Shown in pieces: positions 1-5,323 of a DNA stretch of 5,392 bases. Numbering within the stretch: the stretch's first letter is position 1; every line of letters starts with the position of its first letter. The notes beneath the pieces are model-generated. The model was not told where the DNA came from. It did no database searches and worked only from the letters and a program-made list of their open reading frames with translations. Source of the DNA: a bacterium. GTDB lineage: Bacteria; Latescibacterota; UBA2968; UBA8231. A program made the position numbers and the translations under genes. The stretch covers positions 1 to 5,392 of the forward strand of contig JAQCJA010000351.1 of NCBI GenBank assembly GCA_027593305.1. The letters run 5' to 3'.

Positions 1-20
1 GTCGTCATTGTCGTCCTGGT

Positions 21-69
21 GATTGTCTGGGATGATTGTCTGGGATGATTGTCTGGGATGATTGTCTGG
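21..69. repeat. 13-base tandem repeat, about 3.8 copies
   Basis: The unit GATTGTCTGGGAT occurs perfectly at 21-33, 34-46 and 47-59, followed by a partial copy, GATTGTCTGG, at 60-69. A degenerate match (TTGTCGTCCTGG) lies just upstream at about 8-19, so the array may once have been longer or may continue to the left of the window. The 13-base period is not a multiple of three, which argues against a coding repeat. No function is evident; replication slippage is the simplest origin. Confidence 0.9.
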
Positions 70-88
70 TCTGCGGGCGCGGGCAGAG

Positions 89-120
89 TTCGGGCACTCC
101 GGTCTTCGGGCACTCTGGTC
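89..120. repeat. 16-base tandem duplication
   Basis: The unit TTCGGGCACTCYGGTC is present at 89-104 and 105-120 with one C/T difference (15 of 16 bases match). It lies 19 bases after the 13-base array, so two unrelated short tandem repeats sit side by side in a non-coding stretch. The role is unknown; this looks like local slippage or relaxed constraint. Confidence 0.85.
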
Positions 121-313
121 ATGGCAACACGCGTGCCAGCATCGTATGCAGTACGGTCGGGGTCGTCAGCGTTCACCGCAAGTATGGTAGGGATTCTTTG
201 CTGCGACAATGATGCCCCACGTGTGGCACAAACGTCTCTGCAGGTGAGGCACGCATTGGGCGCTGAACGGCTGCTGACTCGGCAAGGGTTTTGCTCGCTT
301 ACAGACGGAAACG

Positions 314-320
314 AAGGAGG
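314..320 (+). promoter_or_regulatory. ribosome binding site of the USP fragment
   Basis: AAGGAGG lies 6 bases before the ATG at 327. This near-perfect Shine-Dalgarno sequence fixes the start at 327 rather than at the upstream in-frame codon at 291, and shows that the truncated gene once had a functional translation start. Confidence 0.85.
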
Positions 321-326
321 CTCGCC

Positions 327-460
327 ATGATCAGCATCCGCAATATCCTCGTTCCGCTGGACCTGAGTGAGTACGCCGCTCATGCCCTGCCCTACGCACG
401 GGAACTGGCGACAACATTTGGCGCCACGCTGCACCTGCTGCACGTCGTCGACACGCAACA
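327..460 (+). pseudogene. universal stress protein, N-terminal fragment
   Basis: Residues 1 to about 42 read as the start of a universal stress protein (UspA superfamily): strand 1 is ILVPLD (residues 7-12), then helix 1 with SEYAAHALPYARELA (14-28), then strand 2 LHLLHVVD (35-42). Family members are usually about 140-150 residues and bind ATP or act as stress-induced dimers in the cytoplasm. The C-terminal nucleotide-binding Gly motif is absent here because family similarity stops at about residue 42-45. The frame stays open to 929, but everything after the junction is the antisense of two leftward genes and is not USP. The strong ribosome binding site and clean start suggest a gene cut recently, or one joined wrongly in assembly. 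The exact 3' border is uncertain by about 10 bases. Confidence 0.8.
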
Positions 461-465
461 CACTC
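455..465. other. breakpoint joining two gene 5' fragments tail to tail
   Basis: Reading rightward, USP similarity ends at about 452-458 (after HVVDTQ). Reading leftward, heparinase similarity ends at about 457-462 (after LVLAECV). The two fragments meet within about 10 bases, with no insertion sequence, inverted repeat or spacer between them. The borders are estimated from where each protein stops looking like its family, so they are approximate. A deletion/inversion joint in the genome or a chimeric contig join would both look like this. Confidence 0.7.
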
Positions 466-744
466 CGCCAGCACGAGATCGGCCAAGGCCCGGCGCCGCG
501 CAAATGTCAGCTTCTGGAAGCGGTCTCGATCCCCATTGCGGGCAAAGTCCAGAAACACCGTTGCCGGCAGTGGTGGCCAGGCAAAATCGAGACACGCCTC
601 CCCGGCGGCGATGCGCCGGGTCCGAAGCGCAGCAGCCAGTACCTGCCAGGGCTCGCGCTCGGCGGCCGTTGCGCAGGGGTGCCAGTCGCCCCGGTCCAGC
701 AACAGGCGGGGAATCTCAGCGGCAACAAACCGTTCGCTCAGCAT
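460..744 (-). pseudogene. heparinase II/III-like protein, N-terminal fragment
   Basis: The first 95 or so residues from the ATG at 744 look like the N-terminal helical region of heparinase II/III-family proteins found in environmental genomes. Features are an opening MLSERF...RLLLDRGDWHP, a segment LRTRRIAAGEACL (about 40-52), then WPPLPATVFLDFARNGDR (56-73) and FARRRALADLVLAECV (81-96). Such proteins are typically about 600 residues with an alpha-helical toroid followed by a beta-sandwich lyase domain, and degrade uronic-acid polysaccharides. Here the toroid is cut early and the lyase domain is missing. After residue 96 the frame is antisense USP sequence and ends at 331. The ATG lies 2 bases after the stop of the PhyH gene (TGA-CC-ATG), so the gene was the second cistron of a leftward operon. 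The family call is from motif memory, not a search. Confidence 0.7.
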
Positions 745-746
745 GG

Positions 747-1583
747 TCAGGCTTTCACCGGGATGTCATCCCCCTCGGCAGGGCGCGGATTCTGGGGCCA
801 GTGGCCGGAGGTGTCACCACCGCGGCAGGTGATCGCATTGCGGTTCCAACCCTTGTGGGCCCGCACGTCGGGGGGCACGAAACGCATGGTGAGACCGCAG
901 CGGCGCCGGTCGCTGAGATTGGCCTGTGAACCGTGCAGCAGCAGATCCGTGTGCAACGAGATCTGCCCGGCACGCATGACGAAGGGGACGGGTGTGTCAC
1001 CGTAGTGATCGGGATCGAGGACGGTCTGCCCGAGGACGTTTTTTTCGGCGGCGTCGCTGTTTTCAAAAGCGATCTGTCCATGCAGGTGGGACCGCGGCAC
1101 AACGGTCATGGCGCCATTCTCCACATCTGCGTCATCTATGGCGAGCCAGACGGTGATGGTCTTGCTCGGCGTCAGCGGCCAGTACGAGGCATCCTGATGA
1201 AAGCTGACCTGACGTTCGTCGCCAGCCATCTTGCAGAAGAAGTGCGCGCCCCAACAGATCAGATCTGCACCGATCAGGTCCTGCACGTAATCGAGGATCC
1301 GGGGTTCGACGATCATGTCGTACATGCCGCTGCAGCGCAGTTGCCAGCCGTTGATCGAGTATGCGTCCCAACCGGCGGCAGTGGCGCCTGCCATGAGACG
1401 ATCGAAGTAGGTCCGATTGGCAGCAGCTTCATCGGGCGTGTAGACGTCGAGGGGAAAGACGTACCCGACATCATTGAACTGCTGAATCTGCTGCGGACTC
1501 AGGTGTTCCGGCTGCGGATTGTCGACGGGAAAGAAGCGCAACTCGCGCGGGACGTCAGGCAGGGCATCGGTGATCGGTGGCAT
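747..1583 (-). CDS. phytanoyl-CoA dioxygenase (PhyH) family protein A
   Basis: This is a 278-residue cytoplasmic non-haem Fe(II)/2-oxoglutarate-dependent oxygenase of the PhyH superfamily, about the usual length. The N-terminal part has the typical entry LSPQQIQQFNDVGYVFPLDVYTPDE (28-52). The iron ligands are visible as H129-x-D131 in VSFHQDASYW and H217 in LLLHGSQANLSDRRR. R228, eleven residues after H217, is the expected 2-oxoglutarate carboxylate contact. ITVWLAIDDADVENGAMTVVPRSH (143-166) is the conserved PhyH core strand, and MRFVPP (233-238) follows the Arg. All catalytic residues are present, so activity is expected, probably hydroxylation of a small molecule; the substrate is unknown. 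The ATG at 1583 has an upstream AAGGAGG-type site. It is the first gene of a leftward operon with the heparinase-like fragment and is divergent from a second PhyH gene. Confidence 0.93.
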   Translation of the reverse strand: MPPITDALPDVPRELRFFPVDNPQPEHLSPQQIQQFNDVGYVFPLDVYTPDEAAANRTYFDRLMAGATAAGWDAYSINGWQLRCSGMYDMIVEPRILDYVQDLIGADLICWGAHFFCKMAGDERQVSFHQDASYWPLTPSKTITVWLAIDDADVENGAMTVVPRSHLHGQIAFENSDAAEKNVLGQTVLDPDHYGDTPVPFVMRAGQISLHTDLLLHGSQANLSDRRRCGLTMRFVPPDVRAHKGWNRNAITCRGGDTSGHWPQNPRPAEGDDIPVKA

Positions 1584-1594
1584 CGCTGGTTGGG

Positions 1595-1602
1595 TCCTCC
1601 TT
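1595..1602 (-). promoter_or_regulatory. ribosome binding site of PhyH A
   Basis: On the - strand AAGGAGGA lies 11 bases before the ATG at 1583. The spacing is slightly long, but the sequence is nearly perfect and supports this start. Confidence 0.75.
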
Positions 1603-1642
1603 ATACCTCAATCAACAGACCCGACGCACCGCCGACAACCGC

Positions 1643-1671
1643 TTGCCCGACCCTGTGGGGCGCGCCATATT
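1643..1671 (+). promoter_or_regulatory. candidate sigma70-type promoter of the rightward oxygenase pair
   Basis: TTGCCC (1643-1648) and CATATT (1666-1671) are separated by exactly 17 bases and each matches the sigma70 consensus at 4 of 6 positions. Transcription would begin near 1678, leaving a leader of about 16 bases before the ATG at 1694 or about 31 before the GTG at 1709. The site lies in the 110-base gap between two divergently transcribed genes, where a promoter must exist, but weak matches are common in such sequence and the assignment is tentative. Confidence 0.3.
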
Positions 1672-1693
1672 GCCGGCTCACTCTCCAGCCCCG

Positions 1694-2512
1694 ATGGGAC
1701 ACACACCTGTGAACACCACTCTGAGTTCGACACAGATCTCCAGCTACAGCGACAACGGTTTCCTGCTGATTCCTGATTTTCTCTCAGCCGCTGAGCTGGC
1801 GGCATGGCGCGACGCGATCGAGTCCGCCATGGAGGCGCGGGGTGATGCCGTGCTGCCGCGCGACGATGACCCGCTGCTGGGGGCCAGTCGCACCGTGCTC
1901 TATCAGCGGATCAACCTGTGGATGGACCATCCCGAGGTGCGCCGACTGGTGTTGCATGAGCGCATAGGTCAGATGGCAGCGACCCTGGAAGGCGTCGACG
2001 GCATCCGCGTCTGGCACGATCAGGCCCTGTACAAGGATCCCTGGGCCAATCCCACCTCCTGGCACCAGGACAATACGAAATGGTCCTTCTCCGCCAGACA
2101 TGCCATCACAATCTGGGTCGCTCTCGACGAAGTCGACGCGCGCAATGGCTGCATGTTCTTCCTGCTGGGCACACAGCGACATCGGCTGGAGACCGACTTT
2201 CCTACGGGGGCACCGATGAACGCCATCTTTACCGCCCACCCGGAATTGACCGTCATCGATCCCGTGGCAGCGGAGTTGCCCGCCGGCGGTTGCTCGTTTC
2301 ACAATGGACTGACGGTACATGCGGCGGCGGCCAACATGTCGCGCCACCCGCGGCGGGCCATGACCTGCGCCTTCATGCCGGACGGTGCCACCTTCAATGG
2401 CACGCAGAACGTGCTGCCCGATCGGCTCATCAAGGGCCTGCAGGTCGGTGACACACTCAACGACGACGAGCAGAATCCGCTCATCTGGCATGCATCGGGG
2501 ACATCGGCATGA
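1694..2512 (+). CDS. phytanoyl-CoA dioxygenase (PhyH) family protein B
   Basis: A 272-residue Fe(II)/2-oxoglutarate oxygenase of the PhyH superfamily. It begins with the classic LSSTQISSYSDNGFLLIPDFLSAAEL (10-35). The iron site is H124-x-D126 in TSWHQDNTKW and H209 in NGLTVHAAAAN. R220, eleven residues on, is the expected 2-oxoglutarate contact. ITIWVALDEVDARNGCMFFLLGTQ (138-161) is the core strand, and WHDQALYKDP (107-116) resembles the segment that precedes the iron motif in bacterial PhyH proteins. The frame is open upstream to a GTG at 1577, but that part lies antisense to the divergent gene's start, so I chose the ATG at 1694. A GTG at 1709 is a real alternative, since neither start has a strong Shine-Dalgarno sequence. 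The stop overlaps the next gene's start (ATGA), indicating translational coupling. It is only distantly similar to PhyH A across the divergent promoter, so it is not a recent duplicate. Substrate unknown. Confidence 0.92.
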   Translation: MGHTPVNTTLSSTQISSYSDNGFLLIPDFLSAAELAAWRDAIESAMEARGDAVLPRDDDPLLGASRTVLYQRINLWMDHPEVRRLVLHERIGQMAATLEGVDGIRVWHDQALYKDPWANPTSWHQDNTKWSFSARHAITIWVALDEVDARNGCMFFLLGTQRHRLETDFPTGAPMNAIFTAHPELTVIDPVAAELPAGGCSFHNGLTVHAAAANMSRHPRRAMTCAFMPDGATFNGTQNVLPDRLIKGLQVGDTLNDDEQNPLIWHASGTSA

Positions 2513-3336
2513 GCACGTGGCTACCCATCGACAGCAACAGCGCCGGCGACGCCCGCGCCCTGGAGGCCGATCCCCTGCGGGCCCTCGCCGAAGCCCGGAT
2601 CCCCGCCATCATCCTGCGCGGTGCCTTCCCTGCCGTGGCCTGCACCCCGTTGATCCAGCGCTTCATCGATCGCGACCTGATGCGGGATCCCAGACAACCC
2701 GCTCCCGAGGGCGCCCGTTCCCGCACCGACATCGGCACGAGCCTGGGCAACCGCGGCGCCAACCCCGCCGACTTCTTCGCCCACGCGCAGACAACAGAGA
2801 CGCTCTTCGCCGGCCTGTTTGATGAGGGCGCCAATCCGATCGACTGCGTCTATGCCAACCTGCAGGCACTGGCAGGTGACAAACGTGTCGTCACCGCCCA
2901 CGAGCCCGACGGGCGTCGGTATGGCCCGGCGATCTTCCGCGTGCACTACGACGGCCACGCCTACAAGCCACACATCGATCACGTGATCCTGCGGGAGAAA
3001 CGCTTCGATTTTGCCGTGACGCGTTACACCAACCAGTTCGCCGGCATCCTGTGCATGCAGAACGCCGCATCCCGGTCGACGACGCAGGGGCTGTTGCACC
3101 AGTGCGTCTGGACCGACGAGGTGCAGCCCCATATCGCCGCCGGCACCTTCCACGAGTACGCGCAACAGCAGCAGATCGGTCGATGTCAGGTGGAACTGGA
3201 GCCGGGGGATCTCTACTTCTTCAACACCCGGCTCATCCACGAAGTGCCCGCCGTCATCGGCGATGATCCCCGGATTGTGCTGGCCGTGTTCATCGGTTAC
3301 GAGCCGGATGACCCCGAGGTGTTTGTCTGGTCCTAG
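2509..3336 (+). CDS. 2-oxoglutarate/Fe(II) oxygenase-like protein, WelO5-like layout
   Basis: A 275-residue protein coupled to PhyH B by an ATGA overlap. A double-stranded beta-helix oxygenase signature is visible: H155-x-D157 in YKPHIDHV, H244 in FNTRLIHEVPAV, and R255 eleven residues later as the likely 2-oxoglutarate contact. ELEPGDLYFFN (229-239) is the usual strand before the distal His. The layout resembles, from memory, the WelO5/AmbO5 carrier-independent halogenase family: IILRGAFP (34-41) near the start, YGPAIFRVHYDGH (138-150) before the first His, a HEY (215-217), and a C-terminal FVWS. In those halogenases the Asp of the iron triad is replaced by Gly to open a chloride site. Here Asp157 is retained, so a hydroxylase or other oxidase is more likely. 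There is no signal peptide. The operon suggests it acts on the same substrate or pathway as PhyH B. The superfamily call is firm; the WelO5 relation is an inference. Confidence 0.82.
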   Translation: MSTWLPIDSNSAGDARALEADPLRALAEARIPAIILRGAFPAVACTPLIQRFIDRDLMRDPRQPAPEGARSRTDIGTSLGNRGANPADFFAHAQTTETLFAGLFDEGANPIDCVYANLQALAGDKRVVTAHEPDGRRYGPAIFRVHYDGHAYKPHIDHVILREKRFDFAVTRYTNQFAGILCMQNAASRSTTQGLLHQCVWTDEVQPHIAAGTFHEYAQQQQIGRCQVELEPGDLYFFNTRLIHEVPAVIGDDPRIVLAVFIGYEPDDPEVFVWS

Positions 3337-3604
3337 CGCACGGGGGCTGCTGCTGCGTGCCGGGGCGCCGGTGATGCTGGTGTGGCCCGAGACTGGGGCG
3401 CGTCTGACGTGGCTCCGGATGGATATGGGCGGCGGCTGTGTTCACACATGATTGCTGCGGTGAGAGTCTGGGTGTGCAGACCACATGGACATGCGGCCAG
3501 AGCTCTGGGCTACCGGACGAAGAGGCCGTACGAACTCATCGAGTACAAGCCGACATAGAGGCCGTATTGAGGCCCGGCGAGTCTGGTCCATCGTGGCAGA
3601 AGCA
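3337..3604. other. convergent intergenic region with a degenerate repeat of the sulfatase 3' end
   Basis: These 268 bases lie between the convergent ends of the oxygenase pair and the sulfatase. I see no convincing gene and no strong terminator hairpin. A weak GCACG/CGTGC pairing near 3338-3360 has a 13-base loop and no T-run. On the - strand, the stretch at about 3515-3582 translates in one frame to AGPQYGLYVGLYSMSSYGLF, which echoes the sulfatase tail AGPQYGLRWPADGEFGLHG, suggesting a decayed copy of a sulfatase 3' end. Confidence 0.5.
3558..3580. repeat. imperfect direct repeat, copy 1 (partner at 3683-3705)
   Basis: Positions 3558-3580 and 3683-3705 share the pattern GAGRCCGTATTG then RGGCCCGGCG, with two purine transitions in 22 bases and a 125-base offset. 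The second copy is inside the sulfatase gene and encodes its AGPQYGL tail motif. This copy lies beyond the sulfatase stop. A shorter GAGGCCGTA match also occurs at 3522-3530, 36 bases from the copy at 3558-3566. The 125-base offset is not a multiple of three, so copy 1 is out of frame with the gene. Confidence 0.75.
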
Positions 3605-5104
3605 CTAGAGATAGTCGAGGGGCCTCGGTTTCGTATTCCCGCCCCCGCCATGCAGCCCGAACTCTCCGTCCGCAGGCCACCGGAGACCGTATTGGGGCCC
3701 GGCGTGCCGCTTGTAACCTCCGTTCCAGTAGGCGCTGGCCGTGAACCACGCCAGCACGCGTGTCAGCAGATCCTGCTTGACTGACGCCAGACCGGCGTCG
3801 TCCCACAGATTCTCCAGTTCGTTGGGGTCGGCTCCGAGGTCATAGAGCTCCCCTTCCTCCTGACCGATGTAGTAGACCATCTTGTGCCGGGGCGTGCGGA
3901 ACATCAGTTGATAGTTGTCTTCGCAGCAGACGAACTCCCGCGGCGTGATCTTCTCGCCCCGCAGGTAGGGCAGCAGCGACCTGCCCTCGAGCCGGCTCGG
4001 GGTCTGCAGACCGGCCCACTGCAGAATCGTGGGCCCCAGGTCGATCAGGGACACCAGATCCGTAACCTCCGAAGGTGAGCCAATCGACCCGGGGTGCCGC
4101 GCGATCAGGGGCACGTGCACGATCGGATCATACATCAGCCACTTGTAGGCAAGCTTGTGATCTCCCAGCAGCTCCCCGTGGTCGGAACAGAACAGCACGA
4201 GGCTGTTGTCCAGCCAGCCCTTCTCGTCCAGCGCATGCAGGACGCGACCCAGCTGCTCGTCGACTGTGGTGATTTTGGCGTAGTAGTATCGCCGCATACG
4301 GGCAATGTCGTCCTCATCAGCGCTGGCAATATCAATCACCGACTCGTGCTGCGTGTTGGCGTGGAACTGCTGGTGGGCGAGATGCTGCGGGGGCTTCTCG
4401 GCCAGCTCGCCTTCGCGGTACACGCGGGGTGGCACGTCTCGGTCCGCATACATGTCCAGGTGTCGCTGCAGCGGGTCCCACGGCTCGTGGGGCCCGGTGA
4501 ACCCGACCTGCAGAAAGACGGGCTTCTTCCCCTGGTGGCTGTGAATCCAGCTGACCGCCGAGTCGCCGATGAAGACATCGCTGTGGAAGCGCTCCTCGTG
4601 GTGCCAGACAACGCCCTGGTACTTCTGCAGCCACGCAGGATCGGTCTTGTTCCTGTCATTCGGACGTTCGATGCCGTGGTGGGAGAGGAATTTCCCCCAG
4701 TCATCGTCGGCGCCGCCATTGGCCAGATTCTTGTTCGTCGGGTTCTCGACGATGACCCTGTCGTGGAACCCACCTGGAACATCACGCGGCGAAAAGTGCA
4801 TCTTGCCGATACTGGCGCAGAAGTAGCCCCCGTCCGCAAGGTCCTCGACCCAGTTGCGGTGATGGGCCCAGTTGTCAAAGCTGTACGCCCCGGTGGTATG
4901 CGGGTACATCCCCGTGAAGATCGCCGCCCGGGATGCCACACACGTTGCCCCGGGGCAGTAGGCCTGGCGGAAGCAGACCCCTTCCCGTGCAAGACGATCC
5001 TGGTGCGGGGTGATCATGTGATCGTTGCCCCACGCGCCGATGGTGTCGAACCGTTGCTGGTCGGTGAGAATGAGGATGATGTTCGGTTGCGTGTCCGACG
5101 TCAC
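3605..5104 (-). CDS. type I (formylglycine-dependent) sulfatase
   Basis: A 499-residue sulfatase of the alkaline phosphatase superfamily, which hydrolyses sulfate esters (or sulfamates) using a Ca ion. It opens with PNIILILTDQQRFDTIG (7-23), where D15 and Q16 are the N-terminal metal ligands. C55-V-A-S-R59 is the C-x-(P/A)-x-R signature in which Cys is converted to formylglycine by a separate maturase. Other active-site elements are GKMH (100-103), GPHEPWD (204-210), SDHGELLGDH (307-316, D308/H309 metal ligands) and K321. ELYDLGADPNELENL near the C terminus is the common sulfatase tail. There is no signal peptide, so it should act in the cytoplasm. The start is GTG at 5104, four bases overlapped (GTGA) by the stop of a small upstream frame, which suggests coupling. 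The exact substrate (glycan, choline-type or aryl sulfate) cannot be deduced. Confidence 0.95.
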   Translation of the reverse strand: MTSDTQPNIILILTDQQRFDTIGAWGNDHMITPHQDRLAREGVCFRQAYCPGATCVASRAAIFTGMYPHTTGAYSFDNWAHHRNWVEDLADGGYFCASIGKMHFSPRDVPGGFHDRVIVENPTNKNLANGGADDDWGKFLSHHGIERPNDRNKTDPAWLQKYQGVVWHHEERFHSDVFIGDSAVSWIHSHQGKKPVFLQVGFTGPHEPWDPLQRHLDMYADRDVPPRVYREGELAEKPPQHLAHQQFHANTQHESVIDIASADEDDIARMRRYYYAKITTVDEQLGRVLHALDEKGWLDNSLVLFCSDHGELLGDHKLAYKWLMYDPIVHVPLIARHPGSIGSPSEVTDLVSLIDLGPTILQWAGLQTPSRLEGRSLLPYLRGEKITPREFVCCEDNYQLMFRTPRHKMVYYIGQEEGELYDLGADPNELENLWDDAGLASVKQDLLTRVLAWFTASAYWNGGYKRHAGPQYGLRWPADGEFGLHGGGGNTKPRPLDYL

Positions 5105-5262
5105 TGTAGCCCAACTTTCGCGTGCAACTGAGGTGGACGGGACAGGGCCAATGCTGGTATCAACTCGGCAAAATAAGCGGCCAGCGCATCGGGCCCTAAC
5201 AGGTGTTCGTCAAGGTCTTCGGTAATGGAGGCAACAGGCAATGGCGAAGGACAGCACGGCAC
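5101..5262 (-). CDS. putative small protein, 53 residues, coupled to the sulfatase
   Basis: A - strand frame from GTG at 5262 ends in a TGA (5103-5101) that overlaps the sulfatase GTG start as GTGA, the classic geometry of translationally coupled genes. AAAGGAG lies 8 bases before the GTG. The product begins MPCCPSPLPVASITEDLDEH and ends RPPQLHAKVGLQ. The middle, DEHLLGPDALAAYFAELIPALAL, looks like one or two amphipathic helices. I do not recognise a family. An alternative GTG at 5271 would overlap the ribosome binding site. The frame stays open upstream to 5385, so it could also be the 3' remnant of a longer gene disrupted by the element at the right edge. The sequence does not look like random antisense, but at this length chance is possible. 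Confidence 0.45.
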   Translation of the reverse strand: MPCCPSPLPVASITEDLDEHLLGPDALAAYFAELIPALALSRPPQLHAKVGLQ

Positions 5263-5270
5263 GGGTAGCA

Positions 5271-5277
5271 CTCCTTT
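5271..5277 (-). promoter_or_regulatory. ribosome binding site of the small coupled frame
   Basis: AAAGGAG on the - strand lies 8 bases before the GTG at 5262. It is the only good Shine-Dalgarno sequence upstream of the sulfatase. The sulfatase's own GTG at 5104 has no comparable site, so ribosomes may reach it through the small frame. Confidence 0.5.
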
Positions 5278-5323
5278 ATCCCGGTGATCTGGAGAGTCGG
5301 CGGTCGGCGTGGTGGTCTGGGTG

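Larger units (their letters stand above)
1..326. other. gene-free region upstream of the USP fragment
   Basis: I find no convincing gene in this stretch. One open frame runs through it from a TTG inside the tandem repeat at about 49 to a stop near 330, but its translation has no recognisable domain and it has no ribosome binding site. The left part holds two minisatellite-like tandem repeats, listed separately. The right part (about 121-312) is unstructured GC-rich sequence and probably carries the promoter of the USP gene that starts at 327. I could not find a convincing -35/-10 pair there. Confidence 0.6.

Noticed and set aside
49..330. A 93-codon + strand frame over the tandem repeats
   Set aside because: It begins with TTG inside the 13-base repeat, lacks a ribosome site, has no recognisable domain and overlaps the USP start.
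291..929. A 212-codon + strand frame covering the USP fragment and beyond
   Set aside because: Only codons from 327 to about 460 resemble a protein family. The rest is antisense to the heparinase fragment and the 3' part of PhyH A. The codons before 327 precede a strong ribosome binding site.
1594..1606. TATAAG as a -10 box for PhyH A on the - strand
   Set aside because: It overlaps the ribosome binding site of the same gene and has no -35 partner at a proper distance.
933..1712. A 259-codon + strand frame opposite PhyH A
   Set aside because: It is the antisense of a gene with all catalytic motifs intact; its translation shows no domain and it has no ribosome binding site.
1784..3240. Long - strand frames opposite PhyH B and the third oxygenase (about 1784-2491 and 2521-3240)
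   Set aside because: They mirror well-supported + strand genes in the codon-position-linked antisense frame and show no motifs of their own.
3338..3360. Possible terminator hairpin after the oxygenase pair (GCACG ... CGTGC)
   Set aside because: The five-base stem has a 13-base loop and no T-run follows, so it is not supported as an intrinsic terminator.
3442..3651. A 69-codon - strand frame past the sulfatase stop
   Set aside because: It has no family resemblance or ribosome binding site and overlaps the sulfatase 3' end out of frame.
4094..5131. A 345-codon + strand frame opposite the sulfatase
   Set aside because: Long antisense frames are common in GC-rich genes. The - strand frame has the full sulfatase motif set, while this translation is Val/Leu-rich without any recognisable domain.
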